Shown here: positions 18,175-27,003 of the stretch, in pieces
Layout: every line of letters starts with the position of its first letter
How positions within the stretch are numbered: the stretch's first letter is position 1
NCBI GenBank assembly: GCA_938007935.1
Contig: CALLMD010000008.1
Span: 1-40,495 of the forward strand
Direction: 5' to 3'
Length of the DNA stretch: 40,495 bases
From: an uncultured Hellea sp.
Lineage (GTDB): Bacteria; Pseudomonadota; Alphaproteobacteria; Caulobacterales; Maricaulaceae
Translations under genes and position numbers: made by a program
Notes under the pieces: generated by a model
Database searches by the model: none
What the model saw: only the letters and a program-made list of their open reading frames with translations
What the model was told of the DNA's origin: nothing

Positions 18175-20556
18175 TTATGCGCGAAGACGCCCGCCCGCTT
18201 TCATGACACTTGCAATGATTTTATCGCTGACGGCTTCGATATCTTTATCGGTAAGCGTGGCGTCCTTGGGGGAGAGCGTTACGTCAATCGCGAGCGATTT
18301 ATGGCCGTCCTCGACGCCTTTTCCTTGATAGACATCGAAGAGCGAGACATTGGAGATAAGCTGCTTATCCGCGCCTTGGGCGGCTTTCAAAATAGTGCCC
18401 GCTGCTACGTTATCGGCAACGATAAAGGCAAAGTCCCGATGGACGGGCATGAAGTCTGAGAGGGCGAGGGCCGATTTAGCTTTGCTGGCCTTTTTCTTTT
18501 TCGGCGCAGGAATGTTTTCAGGCCAGACTTCAAAAGCGATAACACGGCCTTCAATGCCGAGCGCTTTGAGGGCGCGTGGGTGAAGCTCACCGAAATCTGC
18601 GAGGATATTTTTAGGGCCCATTTGTAAGCGACCGCAGCGGCCCGGATGCCAGTAATCACCTGTGGGTTTTGACATTTGAAGGTTAGCAACATTCGCACCC
18701 ATAGCTTCGAGGGCTGCGAGGGCGTCTGCTTTAGCCGATAGGGCATCTACAGGGCATTCACCCGCCCAATGGCGCTCGGTCTCTGTGCGGCGCATCCCTG
18801 CGAGGGCTAAGGCCTGCTCATTCGGCTGCGTCCCGCCATAAACAGGGCCAAGCTCGAATTGCGCCGCGCGTGGATAGCCCTTATCGGCATTACGCTGTCC
18901 CGCGAGGAGCAGGTGAATAAGCGCGGTCGGGCGCATGCAATTCAGGTCAGATGAAATTGGATTATCCAGCAGCATCGTATCTGCGCCGCCGCCGAAAAGT
19001 TTAGCGTGGTCTTGTAAGACAAATGACCATGTGATGGCTTCCGAGAGACCGCGTCCCGCAAGGGCACGGCGGGCAAGGCGCGTCCGATTTTGCGTTACCG
19101 TGGCTGTCGGTTCGCGGCGTCCCGGAAGCGGCGGCAGGCTGACAGCTTCGAGATTATGATAGCCGTGAATACGAACGATCTCTTCCACGAGGTCTGCCCC
19201 TTTAGTGGCATCGCGCCGCCATGTGGGAACCTCAACGCTCCAGTCTTTGCCCACGTTAAAGCCAAGGTCAGTGAGGATTTTGCGCATCGCGCCGTCATCC
19301 ATGTCGAGCCCTGTCAGGCGTTTATTCAGCGCGGTATCAAATTTAATAGAAGGCGGAGGTGTTGGGATGTCGCCTGCGATAACCACCTCACTGGGCTTAC
19401 CGCCGCATATATCAAGTACCATCTGCGTAGCCAAATCCATTCCGCCCAAGAGGAAGCCTGTATCGACGCCGCGCTCAAAGCGATATTTTGCATCGCTATT
19501 CACGCCAAGACGTTTTGCCGTACGACGAATAGTCAGCGGATCAAAATAGGCGCACTCAATCAGGATATCAGTTGTGCCTTCGTCACAGCCCGTTGTTGTG
19601 CCGCCAACAATACCGCCAAGGCCGAGAATGCCGCTTTCATCCGTGATGGCGACATCGCCGTCTTTGGCCGTGTAAGATTTATCATCAAGGGCTTCGAATG
19701 TTTCGTCTTTGCCCATACGCACCGTAATGCCGCCTTTAAGCTTAGCGACATCATAAAAATGCAAAGGACGTGCGCGGTCATAGGTAATGAAATTTGTAAT
19801 ATCGACAAGCGCTGAAATTGGGCGCAGACCAATGGCTTTTAATTGGTCTTGCAGCCATTGCGGAGATGGGCCGTTTTTGACGCCTTTCACAACGCGGCCA
19901 ACAAAGGTGGGGCAAGCCTCAGGGACTTCGGTTTTAATCGCAACAGGGCAGGGGAAGCTGCCTTTGATGCTTTCAATTGGTTTCGTCTTTAAGGTGCCAA
20001 GCCCAACAGCGGCAAGGTCGCGGGCAATACTATCAACGCCAAGCCAATCAGGGCGGTTGGGCGTGACTTCAAAATCAATCACAGGGTCGTTGAGATTGAG
20101 CGCATCGGCGAGGGGCGTACCCATTTCAAGCGCGCTGTCCAAATCCATAATACCGTCAGCATCTTCGCCAAGGTCAAGCTCTGCGCCGGAGCACATCATG
20201 CCGGAGCTCTCAACACCGCGAATTTTACGGGGCTTTTTATCCAAGCTAAAATCTGCGCCCGGAATATATGCGCCCATCGGCGCATAGGCGACGGTCATAT
20301 CGGCCCGCGCATTGGGCGCGCCGCAAACAATTGTTTTAACGCCATCACGTGTCTCGACCGTGCAAACGCGCAGCTTATCCGCATCAGGATGTTTTTCAGC
20401 GGTCAGGACTTTGGCGACAGAAAAGGCCGAGAGTTTTTCAGCCGGATTTTCAACCTCTTCAACTTCGAGGCCCGCAAGGGTCATAGCTTCGACAACTTGG
20501 TCAATCGTGGCATCCGTCTCGAGATGCTCTTTGAGCCATGAGAGTGTGAATTTCAT
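18175..20556 (-). CDS. pheT: Phenylalanine--tRNA ligase beta subunit
   Basis: A 793-residue protein of normal length for bacterial PheT. It begins [13 protein letters not shown] and carries the EMAP-like tRNA-binding OB fold (about 40-150, with KVLTAEKHPDADKLRVC and CGAPNAR), the B3/B4 domain with editing site (about 210-380), B5 (about 400-480), the catalytic-like core and a C-terminal anticodon-binding FDX-ACB domain (about 700-793, DFMPVHRDFAFIV and DVYQGKGV). With PheS it forms the heterotetramer that charges tRNA-Phe in the cytoplasm. Its ATG overlaps the pheS stop by one base (TAATG), indicating translational coupling. Confidence 0.98.
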   Translation of the reverse strand: MKFTLSWLKEHLETDATIDQVVEAMTLAGLEVEEVENPAEKLSAFSVAKVLTAEKHPDADKLRVCTVETRDGVKTIVCGAPNARADMTVAYAPMGAYIPGADFSLDKKPRKIRGVESSGMMCSGAELDLGEDADGIMDLDSALEMGTPLADALNLNDPVIDFEVTPNRPDWLGVDSIARDLAAVGLGTLKTKPIESIKGSFPCPVAIKTEVPEACPTFVGRVVKGVKNGPSPQWLQDQLKAIGLRPISALVDITNFITYDRARPLHFYDVAKLKGGITVRMGKDETFEALDDKSYTAKDGDVAITDESGILGLGGIVGGTTTGCDEGTTDILIECAYFDPLTIRRTAKRLGVNSDAKYRFERGVDTGFLLGGMDLATQMVLDICGGKPSEVVIAGDIPTPPPSIKFDTALNKRLTGLDMDDGAMRKILTDLGFNVGKDWSVEVPTWRRDATKGADLVEEIVRIHGYHNLEAVSLPPLPGRREPTATVTQNRTRLARRALAGRGLSEAITWSFVLQDHAKLFGGGADTMLLDNPISSDLNCMRPTALIHLLLAGQRNADKGYPRAAQFELGPVYGGTQPNEQALALAGMRRTETERHWAGECPVDALSAKADALAALEAMGANVANLQMSKPTGDYWHPGRCGRLQMGPKNILADFGELHPRALKALGIEGRVIAFEVWPENIPAPKKKKASKAKSALALSDFMPVHRDFAFIVADNVAAGTILKAAQGADKQLISNVSLFDVYQGKGVEDGHKSLAIDVTLSPKDATLTDKDIEAVSDKIIASVMKAGGRLRA

Positions 20557-21623
20557 TATGAAAGCCCCGTCGCGAGGTTCGCTTGCAAGAGTGGATTAAA
20601 GCCGTAATGGGTTAACCATCTGCTATCGCCTGCGAACATGTCGCGTAAATCTGGCATGCCGTATTTTAGCATAGCGAGGCGGTCGACGCCCATGCCAAAG
20701 GCGAAGCCTTGATATTCGTCCGGGTCAACGCCGCAGGCACGTAGCACATTGGGATGCACCATGCCGCAGCCCAGGATTTCCATCCATTTCTCGCCTTGGC
20801 CAATTTTAATCGCTGAGCCGACGCGTTCATAACGCACATCCATTTCGGCGGAGGGTTCCGTGAAAGGAAAATGATGTGGTCGGAATTGTACATCTACATC
20901 TGTCTCGAAAAAGGCTGAGACGAAATCCATCAGCACGCCTTTGAGGTGACCCATATGAATACCCTTATCGATGACGAGGCCTTCGACCTGATGGAACATC
21001 GGCGTATGAGTTTGGTCACTATCACAGCGATAAGTGCGGCCCGGCGCGATGATACGAATAGGCGGCTTTTCATTAATCATCGTACGAATTTGTACGGGCG
21101 AGGTATGCGTACGGAGAACCTTCTTCTCTTCGCCTTCTTCTGCCGTCATGAAAAACGTATCATGCATATCACGCGCAGGGTGACCGGGCGGGAAGTTCAG
21201 CGCTGTGAAGTTATGAAAATCATCTTCAATGTCTGGCCCTTCGGCGACAGAAAACCCCATATCCGAAAAGATAACGGCCATTTCTTCCATGACTTGCTGT
21301 ACGGGGTGGAGCGTGCCTGCAGGAGCGCCTACGGGTAAGGACATGTCCATCGTCTCGCTGACAAGCGCGGCGTCAAGCGCAGCATTTTCGAGCGCTTCTT
21401 TTTTGGCTTCGACCATAGCAGCGATGTCGTTTTTAAGGCCGTTCAGGGCCGGGCCCATAACTTTCTTTTCGTCAATCGACATCTTGCCAAGACCTTGCAT
21501 CATCTTTCCAATTTCACCCTTTTTCCCAAGGGCCGCCACACGGATATCGTCCAAAGCGCGAAGCTCATCGGCGCTTTGGATTTGCGCAGCATATTTGTCT
21601 TTAACAGCGGTAATATCGCTCAT
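20556..21623 (-). CDS. pheS: Phenylalanine--tRNA ligase alpha subunit
   Basis: A 355-residue class II aminoacyl-tRNA synthetase subunit. The N-terminal coiled-coil arm (about 1-90) is followed by the catalytic domain with [11 protein letters not shown], motif 2 ([19 protein letters not shown], then [10 protein letters not shown]) and motif 3 [10 protein letters not shown] near the C-terminus. It binds Phe and ATP and forms Phe-AMP. Upstream is a 91-bp gap to the CheR-like gene. No rplT or rpmI is adjacent, although these are often neighbours of pheS in bacteria. No strong Shine-Dalgarno or attenuator leader is visible ahead of the ATG. Confidence 0.98.
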   Translation of the reverse strand: MSDITAVKDKYAAQIQSADELRALDDIRVAALGKKGEIGKMMQGLGKMSIDEKKVMGPALNGLKNDIAAMVEAKKEALENAALDAALVSETMDMSLPVGAPAGTLHPVQQVMEEMAVIFSDMGFSVAEGPDIEDDFHNFTALNFPPGHPARDMHDTFFMTAEEGEEKKVLRTHTSPVQIRTMINEKPPIRIIAPGRTYRCDSDQTHTPMFHQVEGLVIDKGIHMGHLKGVLMDFVSAFFETDVDVQFRPHHFPFTEPSAEMDVRYERVGSAIKIGQGEKWMEILGCGMVHPNVLRACGVDPDEYQGFAFGMGVDRLAMLKYGMPDLRDMFAGDSRWLTHYGFNPLLQANLATGLS

Positions 21624-21714
21624 GGGGTCTATCCGTCTCGGCTCTATAATTGAGGTCTTTTACTCTGCTTAGGCACGAGGTCAACAGTCAGGACGTTTAA
21701 CTCAAATGGGAAGA

Positions 21715-22662
21715 CTAACCCGTTTTGGACTGTGTGAACTTATCCACGTCTTTGAGGTTACGTTTCGCGCGTTCAAAGGTTTTGCGTCCATTGGGCTTTT
21801 TTATAGACGGGTCTTCTATAACGGGTTCGACTTTTTCTTGGCGTTTCCGAAAGACACCCTTTTGAAGGGCCAGTGGGTCAAACCCAAAATTAATATGGTT
21901 GAGCGTTTCGTTAGAGCCCAAAAGCAAATAGCCTAAGGGCTTCACAAGAGTGGCAAGCCCTCTTAGCACCCGGACTTGTGCGGGTGAAGAATAATGAGGC
22001 AAGGCGTTTCTAAACATCACAACATGAAAATCACCTAATTTATCAAGGTTAGATAATAGATGGGTTTCTTCAAAGGTGATCATGTTTCTAATTTTTGACT
22101 TCACGACCCAATCTTCATTGTCTCTCTCAAAGTAAGTGACAAGATCTCGTATCGGGAGGCCTCGCTGGACATCGAAATGTGTGTATCGCCCTGACTTTGC
22201 CCGATCTAAGGCAATTGAGGGGTAATCCACACCAACGATTTCGAATTTTAAATCTGCATATTTTTCTTTGGCTTTATCCAGTGCCATAGCGATACAATAA
22301 GGCTCTTGCCCACTTGAACATCCAAAGGATAAAATGCGGATTGTTCCATTTTTATGAATGGGATGAAGCTGGGGGATAATGACGTCTTCAAGTTTATTCA
22401 GACTTGGCATATCCGTATTAAAGTGCGTGTCACGTTCCAGTAAGCTAGAGACGACTTGGACGGCCAGGCGGCTTTCACCCGTATTGAATAACTCCTCGAC
22501 CATATTTGTCAGAGAATCAAACCCTTCAGTTCTGGCTAAACTCGATAGTCGGGTCTCAATCAAAAAAGTATGATCGGCCCCTAAATTGACTCCGGCAAGC
22601 TCTAAGGTTAGCCGTTTTAAGGCTTCATAATAACTAGGTGTGAGCGAAAGGACTGCGCCCAT
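21715..22662 (-). CDS. CheR-like protein methyltransferase, atypical
   Basis: A 315-residue protein with the CheR layout: a helical N-terminal domain (about 1-75) and a Rossmann SAM-dependent methyltransferase domain. The SAM motif is FGCSSGQEPYCIAMAL (family: xxSTGEEPYS). Other family positions are altered: the usual TxFFRD segment reads DTHFNTD, and the usual CRNVLIYF reads FRNALPHYS. The C-terminal ~45 residues are Lys/Arg-rich and probably disordered. Canonical CheR methylates glutamates on chemoreceptors; no receptor or CheB lies in the window, so the target is unclear. Its ATG follows directly on the stop of the receiver gene, and it is the last gene of the chpT cluster. Confidence 0.88.
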   Translation of the reverse strand: MGAVLSLTPSYYEALKRLTLELAGVNLGADHTFLIETRLSSLARTEGFDSLTNMVEELFNTGESRLAVQVVSSLLERDTHFNTDMPSLNKLEDVIIPQLHPIHKNGTIRILSFGCSSGQEPYCIAMALDKAKEKYADLKFEIVGVDYPSIALDRAKSGRYTHFDVQRGLPIRDLVTYFERDNEDWVVKSKIRNMITFEETHLLSNLDKLGDFHVVMFRNALPHYSSPAQVRVLRGLATLVKPLGYLLLGSNETLNHINFGFDPLALQKGVFRKRQEKVEPVIEDPSIKKPNGRKTFERAKRNLKDVDKFTQSKTG

Positions 22663-23028
22663 TTAAATTAATCCAGCCTGTTGAAACTTAGACTCGATTA
22701 TATCTGAGTCAAAAGGCTTCATGATATATTCGTCCGCGCCTGCATCTAAGGCTTTGGTAATTTTTAAGACGTCGCGTTCAGCTGTACAGAAGACAACGAC
22801 GGGCGTTTTTCCATCCGGCTCTTTGCGTAATTCTTTAAGAAAGCTCAAACCGTCCATAACGGGCATGCTCCAGTCAAGCAGGATGGCATCAGGCATATCT
22901 ACGCGGCACTGATCAATCGCGTCTTGGCCGTTTTCGGCTTCTGAAGTATCGAACTTCAAGTCTTTTAAAATGCGTGACGCAACACGTCGTATCATACGGC
23001 TATCGTCAACTACGAGGCAGCTTGTCAT
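22663..23028 (-). CDS. Single-domain CheY-like response regulator
   Basis: A 121-residue stand-alone receiver domain. Visible family residues are the acidic pocket DD at 8-9, phospho-acceptor Asp52 (LLDWSMPVMDG), a conserved Thr at about 82 (FCTAERD) and Lys104 (YIMKPF). There is no output domain, so it signals by protein contact, like CheY or DivK. Its ATG overlaps the stop of the vestigial CheA-like gene by 4 bp (ATGA), and the cheR-like gene starts immediately after its stop, so the three are almost certainly co-translated. Likely phospho-donors are a histidine kinase elsewhere or the ChpT/HPt-type proteins of this cluster (inference). Confidence 0.93.
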   Translation of the reverse strand: MTSCLVVDDSRMIRRVASRILKDLKFDTSEAENGQDAIDQCRVDMPDAILLDWSMPVMDGLSFLKELRKEPDGKTPVVVFCTAERDVLKITKALDAGADEYIMKPFDSDIIESKFQQAGLI

Positions 23029-23840
23029 GTTCCATACTCCTGAAAACTAGGCGTCGTTCGAGGTTGAATTCGAATAGTTTCACCTTCGCACAAGATTGAA
23101 ATATCTAATCCCTTTGCGTTTTTTTCGGCTGATACATCAATATGTCCGCTCCGAGGCAAACCTGCATTTTGTCTTTGCTCTGGCGTTGCAATTTTATTTC
23201 GCACGAGGCGTTCAACAATTTTATCTAGCTCTGCCCGTACTTGCTCGACTTGGCTATCTTCGAGATAAAGGTCTTCAGCCGCATATGAAATACTCACAGA
23301 TTTTCCTTGCCCGCGGGCATTACGAAGCGCGGTATCTGTAATTTCAGGCATGAGACTTTCAAAACTGACTTGCGGCGTTGTCTGCTCAGGAGCATCCAAA
23401 TTTACATTCATCAAGCGTTGCAGTGGTAATTTATGACTTTTCGCAAAGGGGAGTAATTCGGTTAGCGTTCTTTTGGCCTTGTCAAAACTGACTTGCGGCG
23501 CGGGGGATAGCTTAAGACTCGCGGCTTCACTGTTAGAGCTAACAATAGGCGCGATTTCATCAAGACCGGCACTATATTGCGCAACCAGTTTATAAAGCGC
23601 CATGAGGCGACCATCAATTTTGGGCTGTTTATGGTTGTTCTGATAACTTTCGACCACCGAATGGGCCGCGCGGTATATACCGCGTGCCTGCATCTTTTTG
23701 GCTTCGATCTGAATGTTCAATAATGTCTTCAATGCGCGCTCCGCATCAAGCCGAAAATCGGAGAGCAGCTTATCCATATCAGCGAGAGCCGAGGTAGAGA
23801 ATATGCGGGCTTGTTCTAAATCATCACCAAGAGATGTCAT
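23025..23840 (-). CDS. Vestigial CheA-like protein lacking the ATP-binding G boxes
   Basis: A 271-residue protein. Residues ~20-95 look helical and could be an HPt-like bundle with His60 (YRAAHSVVES). Residues ~158-253 read like the CheA dimerisation/ATPase junction: SFESLMPEITDTALRNARGQ, GKSVSISY, then LVRN at 212-215 and PEQRQNAGLP at 220-229, matching CheA's LVRNxxDHGIExPExRxxAGKP. The DHG of the N box is lost, and the protein ends about 18 residues after CEG, where CheA's DDG (G1 box) would begin; F and G2 boxes are absent. It therefore should not bind ATP. I infer a scaffold, phosphotransfer or dimerisation module derived from CheA. It sits between chpT and the receiver. Confidence 0.7.
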   Translation of the reverse strand: MTSLGDDLEQARIFSTSALADMDKLLSDFRLDAERALKTLLNIQIEAKKMQARGIYRAAHSVVESYQNNHKQPKIDGRLMALYKLVAQYSAGLDEIAPIVSSNSEAASLKLSPAPQVSFDKAKRTLTELLPFAKSHKLPLQRLMNVNLDAPEQTTPQVSFESLMPEITDTALRNARGQGKSVSISYAAEDLYLEDSQVEQVRAELDKIVERLVRNKIATPEQRQNAGLPRSGHIDVSAEKNAKGLDISILCEGETIRIQPRTTPSFQEYGT

Positions 23841-23919
23841 GGGGCGTTGCTCGACAAGGGTTAAACAGGTCGAACTACTGTGCCAAAAAAGGGTTAAGAG
23901 GGTATAAAGTTATGCTGTT

Positions 23920-24579
23920 TTAAGCAGGTTTTATTGGGATATTTGCATTAAAAAGAACGGTTTCTTCACTAATAGATGCTGAGAGGCTACCACCTAATTC
24001 GCGTGTAATTAGTCCTGTATAAAAGGGCTGAATAGTTCGCCCGTCAAATCCATCTTCAGGGGATTTACCTAATAAGGTTTTTTCAACGGCTGCATCAAGT
24101 CGCGCTTTAGGACCAGTCGCCGCTAGGTTAAGTTCAGTTGAATCAGCGTCTTCCCTGACCGAAATCTTGATATCACCGCCGCGCGGGACGGCCTGCACAG
24201 CCAACATTGTTAGATTGAGTAAAATACGGGCGCAATTCTTATCGATACCTGCGGCTGAGCTGTCCCAATGTAAGGACGCTTTTCCTTCGCTATACATACC
24301 GTCAATAAGGGATTTTATTTCATCAAGGGCGATGACGCCAGGTGCTGACCCGCCAGCGCCAAGCGCTAATCTTAGAAATCGAAGTTTTGCATTGGCTTGC
24401 CGAGATGAGTTTCTTACCAAATCCATGGCGTCATCATGCATATCCGTATTGCTATCATCATTGAGAATTTCAATCGCCGTCCCGAGAGCGCCAACAGGAC
24501 TAATCAGATCATGACATATGCGAGCACAAAGCAGCGCTGCAAGGCTTGTGGGCGTAAGTTTAGCAACGGAGGACGACAT
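23920..24579 (-). CDS. chpT: ChpT-like histidine phosphotransferase
   Basis: A 219-residue protein resembling ChpT, the phosphotransferase that moves phosphate from CckA to CtrA and CpdR in alphaproteobacteria. The dimerisation helices carry CARICHDLISPVGALG with His23 as the probable phospho-site, followed by DAMDLVRNSSRQANAKLRFL and LALGAGGSAPG. The C-terminal half is a degenerate ATPase-like fold. Start ATG 24579 is preferred to a TTG at 24591. An 80-bp gap separates it from the CheA-like gene, so that gene may have its own promoter. It diverges from the SDR gene. No clear TTAA-N7-TTAA CtrA box is seen upstream. Confidence 0.88.
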   Translation of the reverse strand: MSSSVAKLTPTSLAALLCARICHDLISPVGALGTAIEILNDDSNTDMHDDAMDLVRNSSRQANAKLRFLRLALGAGGSAPGVIALDEIKSLIDGMYSEGKASLHWDSSAAGIDKNCARILLNLTMLAVQAVPRGGDIKISVREDADSTELNLAATGPKARLDAAVEKTLLGKSPEDGFDGRTIQPFYTGLITRELGGSLSASISEETVLFNANIPIKPA

Positions 24580-24647
24580 AAAGACTCGCAATTTTTAAAG
24601 TGATTTGTTGCATATTAGCTAAAAATTTCGCGCTGGATAGAGCAATT

Positions 24648-24719
24648 TCAGGTGAGACAACATCACATACCTAATTACGTCCACACGGACTTGCTCAAAT
24701 CTCACCTGACGTTATGTTG
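24648..24719 (+). promoter_or_regulatory. Pseudoknot-like leader element upstream of the SDR gene
   Basis: Tcaggtgaga (24648-24657) and tctcacctga (24700-24709) are perfect 10-bp complements. The next six bases, caacat (24658-24663), pair with atgttg (24714-24719). The order 5'-a, b, a', b'-3' is that of an H-type pseudoknot. A small gtcc/ggac hairpin (24679-24690) lies in the loop. The element ends 26 bp before the start codon, suitable for translational control. No known riboswitch class was recognised; the 10-bp pair could instead be a protein operator. Confidence 0.4.
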
Positions 24720-24744
24720 CAAAAAAATTTATAGGAAAATGAAC

Positions 24745-25530
24745 ATGAAACTTTCATCTGATATCGCGGCTATTGTTACTGGCGGGGCCTCTGGACTAGG
24801 CGAGGCGACAGCGCGCGGTCTTGCAGCCAAGGGCGTAAAAGTTGGCATCTTTGATATGAATGAAGAGCGCGGGCAAATGGTTGCCAAAGAGATTGGCGGA
24901 ACCTTTGCGAAGGTCAATGTTGCCGATAACGCAAGCGTGGATGCGGGTTTTGAGACCGTACGCGGGGCCAATGGGCAAGAGCGTATTATGGTCAATTGTG
25001 CGGGTATAGGCGGGGCTGAAAAGACGGTAGCCCGTAAACGCGATACGGGCGCGATTGTCCCCCATGATGTCGAACGTTATATACGTATTATCAATATCAA
25101 CCTTATTGGTTCATTTCTCTGTGCATCAAAATCTGCCGCAGGTATGATGGCATTAGAGCCCACAGAGCCGGATGGCGAGCGCGGCATTATTATCAATACG
25201 GCCTCGGTTGCAGCTCAAGATGGTCAAATTGGGCAAGTGGCTTACAGCTCCTCCAAAGGTGGAATTTTAGCTATGGCGCTCCCTATGGCACGTGACCTTG
25301 CACGTGAAGGCATTCGGGTGAATACGATTTTACCAGGATTTTATGAAACGCCAATTTATGGGCAGATGAATGATAATGTGAAAGACGCCTTGCGCGCCCA
25401 TGTTCAATTCCCTGTGCGTTTTGGTCACCCCAGAGAATATGCTGAAGTCGTCGAATTTATGTGCGAGCACACATATATTAATGCTGAATATATCCGCACA
25501 GATGCAGGCGCAAGAATGCCGCCGCGCTAG
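24745..25530 (+). CDS. Short-chain dehydrogenase (3-hydroxyacyl-CoA dehydrogenase type 2-like)
   Basis: A 261-residue classical SDR. It has the NAD-binding TGGASGLG near residue 14, NCAG around 87-90, a catalytic Ser in NTASVAAQDG and the YSSSK active-site Tyr/Lys. An Asp after beta-2 (GIFDMNEE) favours NAD(H). The overall pattern resembles type 2 3-hydroxyacyl-CoA / 17-beta-hydroxysteroid dehydrogenases of lipid oxidation; substrate is inferred. ATG 24745 is chosen over ATG 24739 because AGGA lies 8 bp upstream of it. The gene converges on the decarboxylase gene with 2 bp between stops. Confidence 0.88.
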   Translation: MKLSSDIAAIVTGGASGLGEATARGLAAKGVKVGIFDMNEERGQMVAKEIGGTFAKVNVADNASVDAGFETVRGANGQERIMVNCAGIGGAEKTVARKRDTGAIVPHDVERYIRIININLIGSFLCASKSAAGMMALEPTEPDGERGIIINTASVAAQDGQIGQVAYSSSKGGILAMALPMARDLAREGIRVNTILPGFYETPIYGQMNDNVKDALRAHVQFPVRFGHPREYAEVVEFMCEHTYINAEYIRTDAGARMPPR

Positions 25531-25532
25531 GG

Positions 25533-26936
25533 CTAGAGCGAGTCGCCAATCTCAATTACCGCCCCAACAAGCAGATCTAAATCGGCTTGTTGCGTGCGGT
25601 GATTGGTAATGTTTACGCGTATCGCCAATGTGTTATTAATTGTGGTTGTTGACGGGGCAGCAATGCCGCTTTCTTGAAGCTGCACGACAATATCGTTATT
25701 TTTATGATCTGCGCCCGATTCGAATTTGTAACGGAAACAGCAAATATTAAGTGAGACAGGGGCGAGCATTTCAAGTTTCGAAGATGCTTTGACAAGGCTT
25801 TCTAAATATTGCGCCTGAGAGATATTTCGCTCAACGACTTCTTTAATGGCGTCCACGCCATGCGTCTTGATATGTGTCCACACTTTAAGGGCTCGAAATC
25901 CGCGTGAAAGCTCGGGCCCGTAATCCACGGCCCAAAACTTACCCCCTGCAAGGCCGCGTTCTTTACCCCGTAAATATTCTGGCCGTCTTGCAAAAGCTTG
26001 GCGATGGATAAGAGGGTCGCGGATTAACACACAGCCCGCATCATAATTGACCTGCCACCATTTATGAAAATCAAAACCGAGGCTATCCACGCGGGAGAGC
26101 GCAGAGAGGCGGTCTTTGGCTTGCTCGGATAATATGGCTGTTGCGCCAAATGCGCCGTCAACATGGAACCATAAATCTTCAGCCTCACATATATCTGCAA
26201 TCCCCTCAAGATCATCAATCGCGCCCGTATTCACGGTGCCCGCTGAGCCAATAATGGCGAATGGAATGTGGCAGAAGGCACGGTCTTCTTCCATTTGCGC
26301 TTTGAGCGCGTCCAAATCCATTTCAAAATTTTCATTACACTTAATTTTGCGCAGGTTTTCTTTGCATATGCCCAGCAGATCAAAAGCGCGCCCAATACAG
26401 CTATGGGCTTGCTCGCTCGTATAACCCACAAGGCAGGCATCTGGATTTGTCTCTTCATGTTTTTTTTGATGAAAATCACGCGCGGCCTTAAGCGCCACGA
26501 TTGTAGCCATGGATGTCCCTGTCACCACCAAACCTGATGTCTCTTTGGGCATGCCCATGACTTCGGCCATCCAGCGAATGACTTGTTGTTCAATATGGGG
26601 CGCGACATGGTTGCGGCTCCCTGCATTTACATTCATGGCGGCCCCCGCCATTTCAGCTAAAATATTTGACGGCGTGCCCGCCCCGTTCACCCAGCCAAAA
26701 AATCGCGGGTGAATATTACCTGGTGCATAAGGTATGATCTCTTCAAGTGCCGCAGTTATATCCTCATAATCCGATGGGGCTTTGGGTAGAGGTTCCCTTA
26801 TGCTTTTTGCCAATTCATCCGTGACAGGCGTCCAGACTCGGCCCTCGCGAGAGGATTGCATGCGGTCAAGGCTCACATCCAGCATGGTATGCGCTGTCTT
26901 GCGGAAGGCTTTCCAATCTTTAGGGTCGAGGCTCAT
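25533..26936 (-). CDS. PLP-dependent group II (aromatic-L-amino-acid type) decarboxylase
   Basis: A 467-residue fold-type I PLP enzyme of the aromatic amino acid / glutamate decarboxylase group. Visible are GNIHPRFFGWVNG near residue 75, GLVVTGTSMA (phosphate-binding loop), SEQAHSCIGRAF, the cofactor-binding Asp in WFHVDGAFGATA, and the Schiff-base Lys in DFHKWWQVNYDAG. The C-terminal small domain ends RVNITNHRTQQADLD. Length is normal for bacterial members. The usual DxHKW/NPHKW is FDFHKWW here, so substrate cannot be assigned; tryptophan, phenylalanine and tyrosine-like amines are all possible. It appears monocistronic, converging with the SDR gene. Confidence 0.9.
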   Translation of the reverse strand: MSLDPKDWKAFRKTAHTMLDVSLDRMQSSREGRVWTPVTDELAKSIREPLPKAPSDYEDITAALEEIIPYAPGNIHPRFFGWVNGAGTPSNILAEMAGAAMNVNAGSRNHVAPHIEQQVIRWMAEVMGMPKETSGLVVTGTSMATIVALKAARDFHQKKHEETNPDACLVGYTSEQAHSCIGRAFDLLGICKENLRKIKCNENFEMDLDALKAQMEEDRAFCHIPFAIIGSAGTVNTGAIDDLEGIADICEAEDLWFHVDGAFGATAILSEQAKDRLSALSRVDSLGFDFHKWWQVNYDAGCVLIRDPLIHRQAFARRPEYLRGKERGLAGGKFWAVDYGPELSRGFRALKVWTHIKTHGVDAIKEVVERNISQAQYLESLVKASSKLEMLAPVSLNICCFRYKFESGADHKNNDIVVQLQESGIAAPSTTTINNTLAIRVNITNHRTQQADLDLLVGAVIEIGDSL

Positions 26937-27003
26937 AAGGGGTTATCTAAGGCATATTAGAAATAAAAATAGGGAATTTTGCTGAAAATAATGAATAGGC
27001 AGA

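Noticed and set aside
19090..19815. A 241-residue plus-strand frame opposite pheT
   Set aside because: It lies wholly antisense to a well-identified synthetase gene and has no domain features.
24648..24719. SAM-II type pseudoknot riboswitch
   Set aside because: The pseudoknot order is similar, but I see no conserved SAM-II core and the downstream gene is not a methionine gene.
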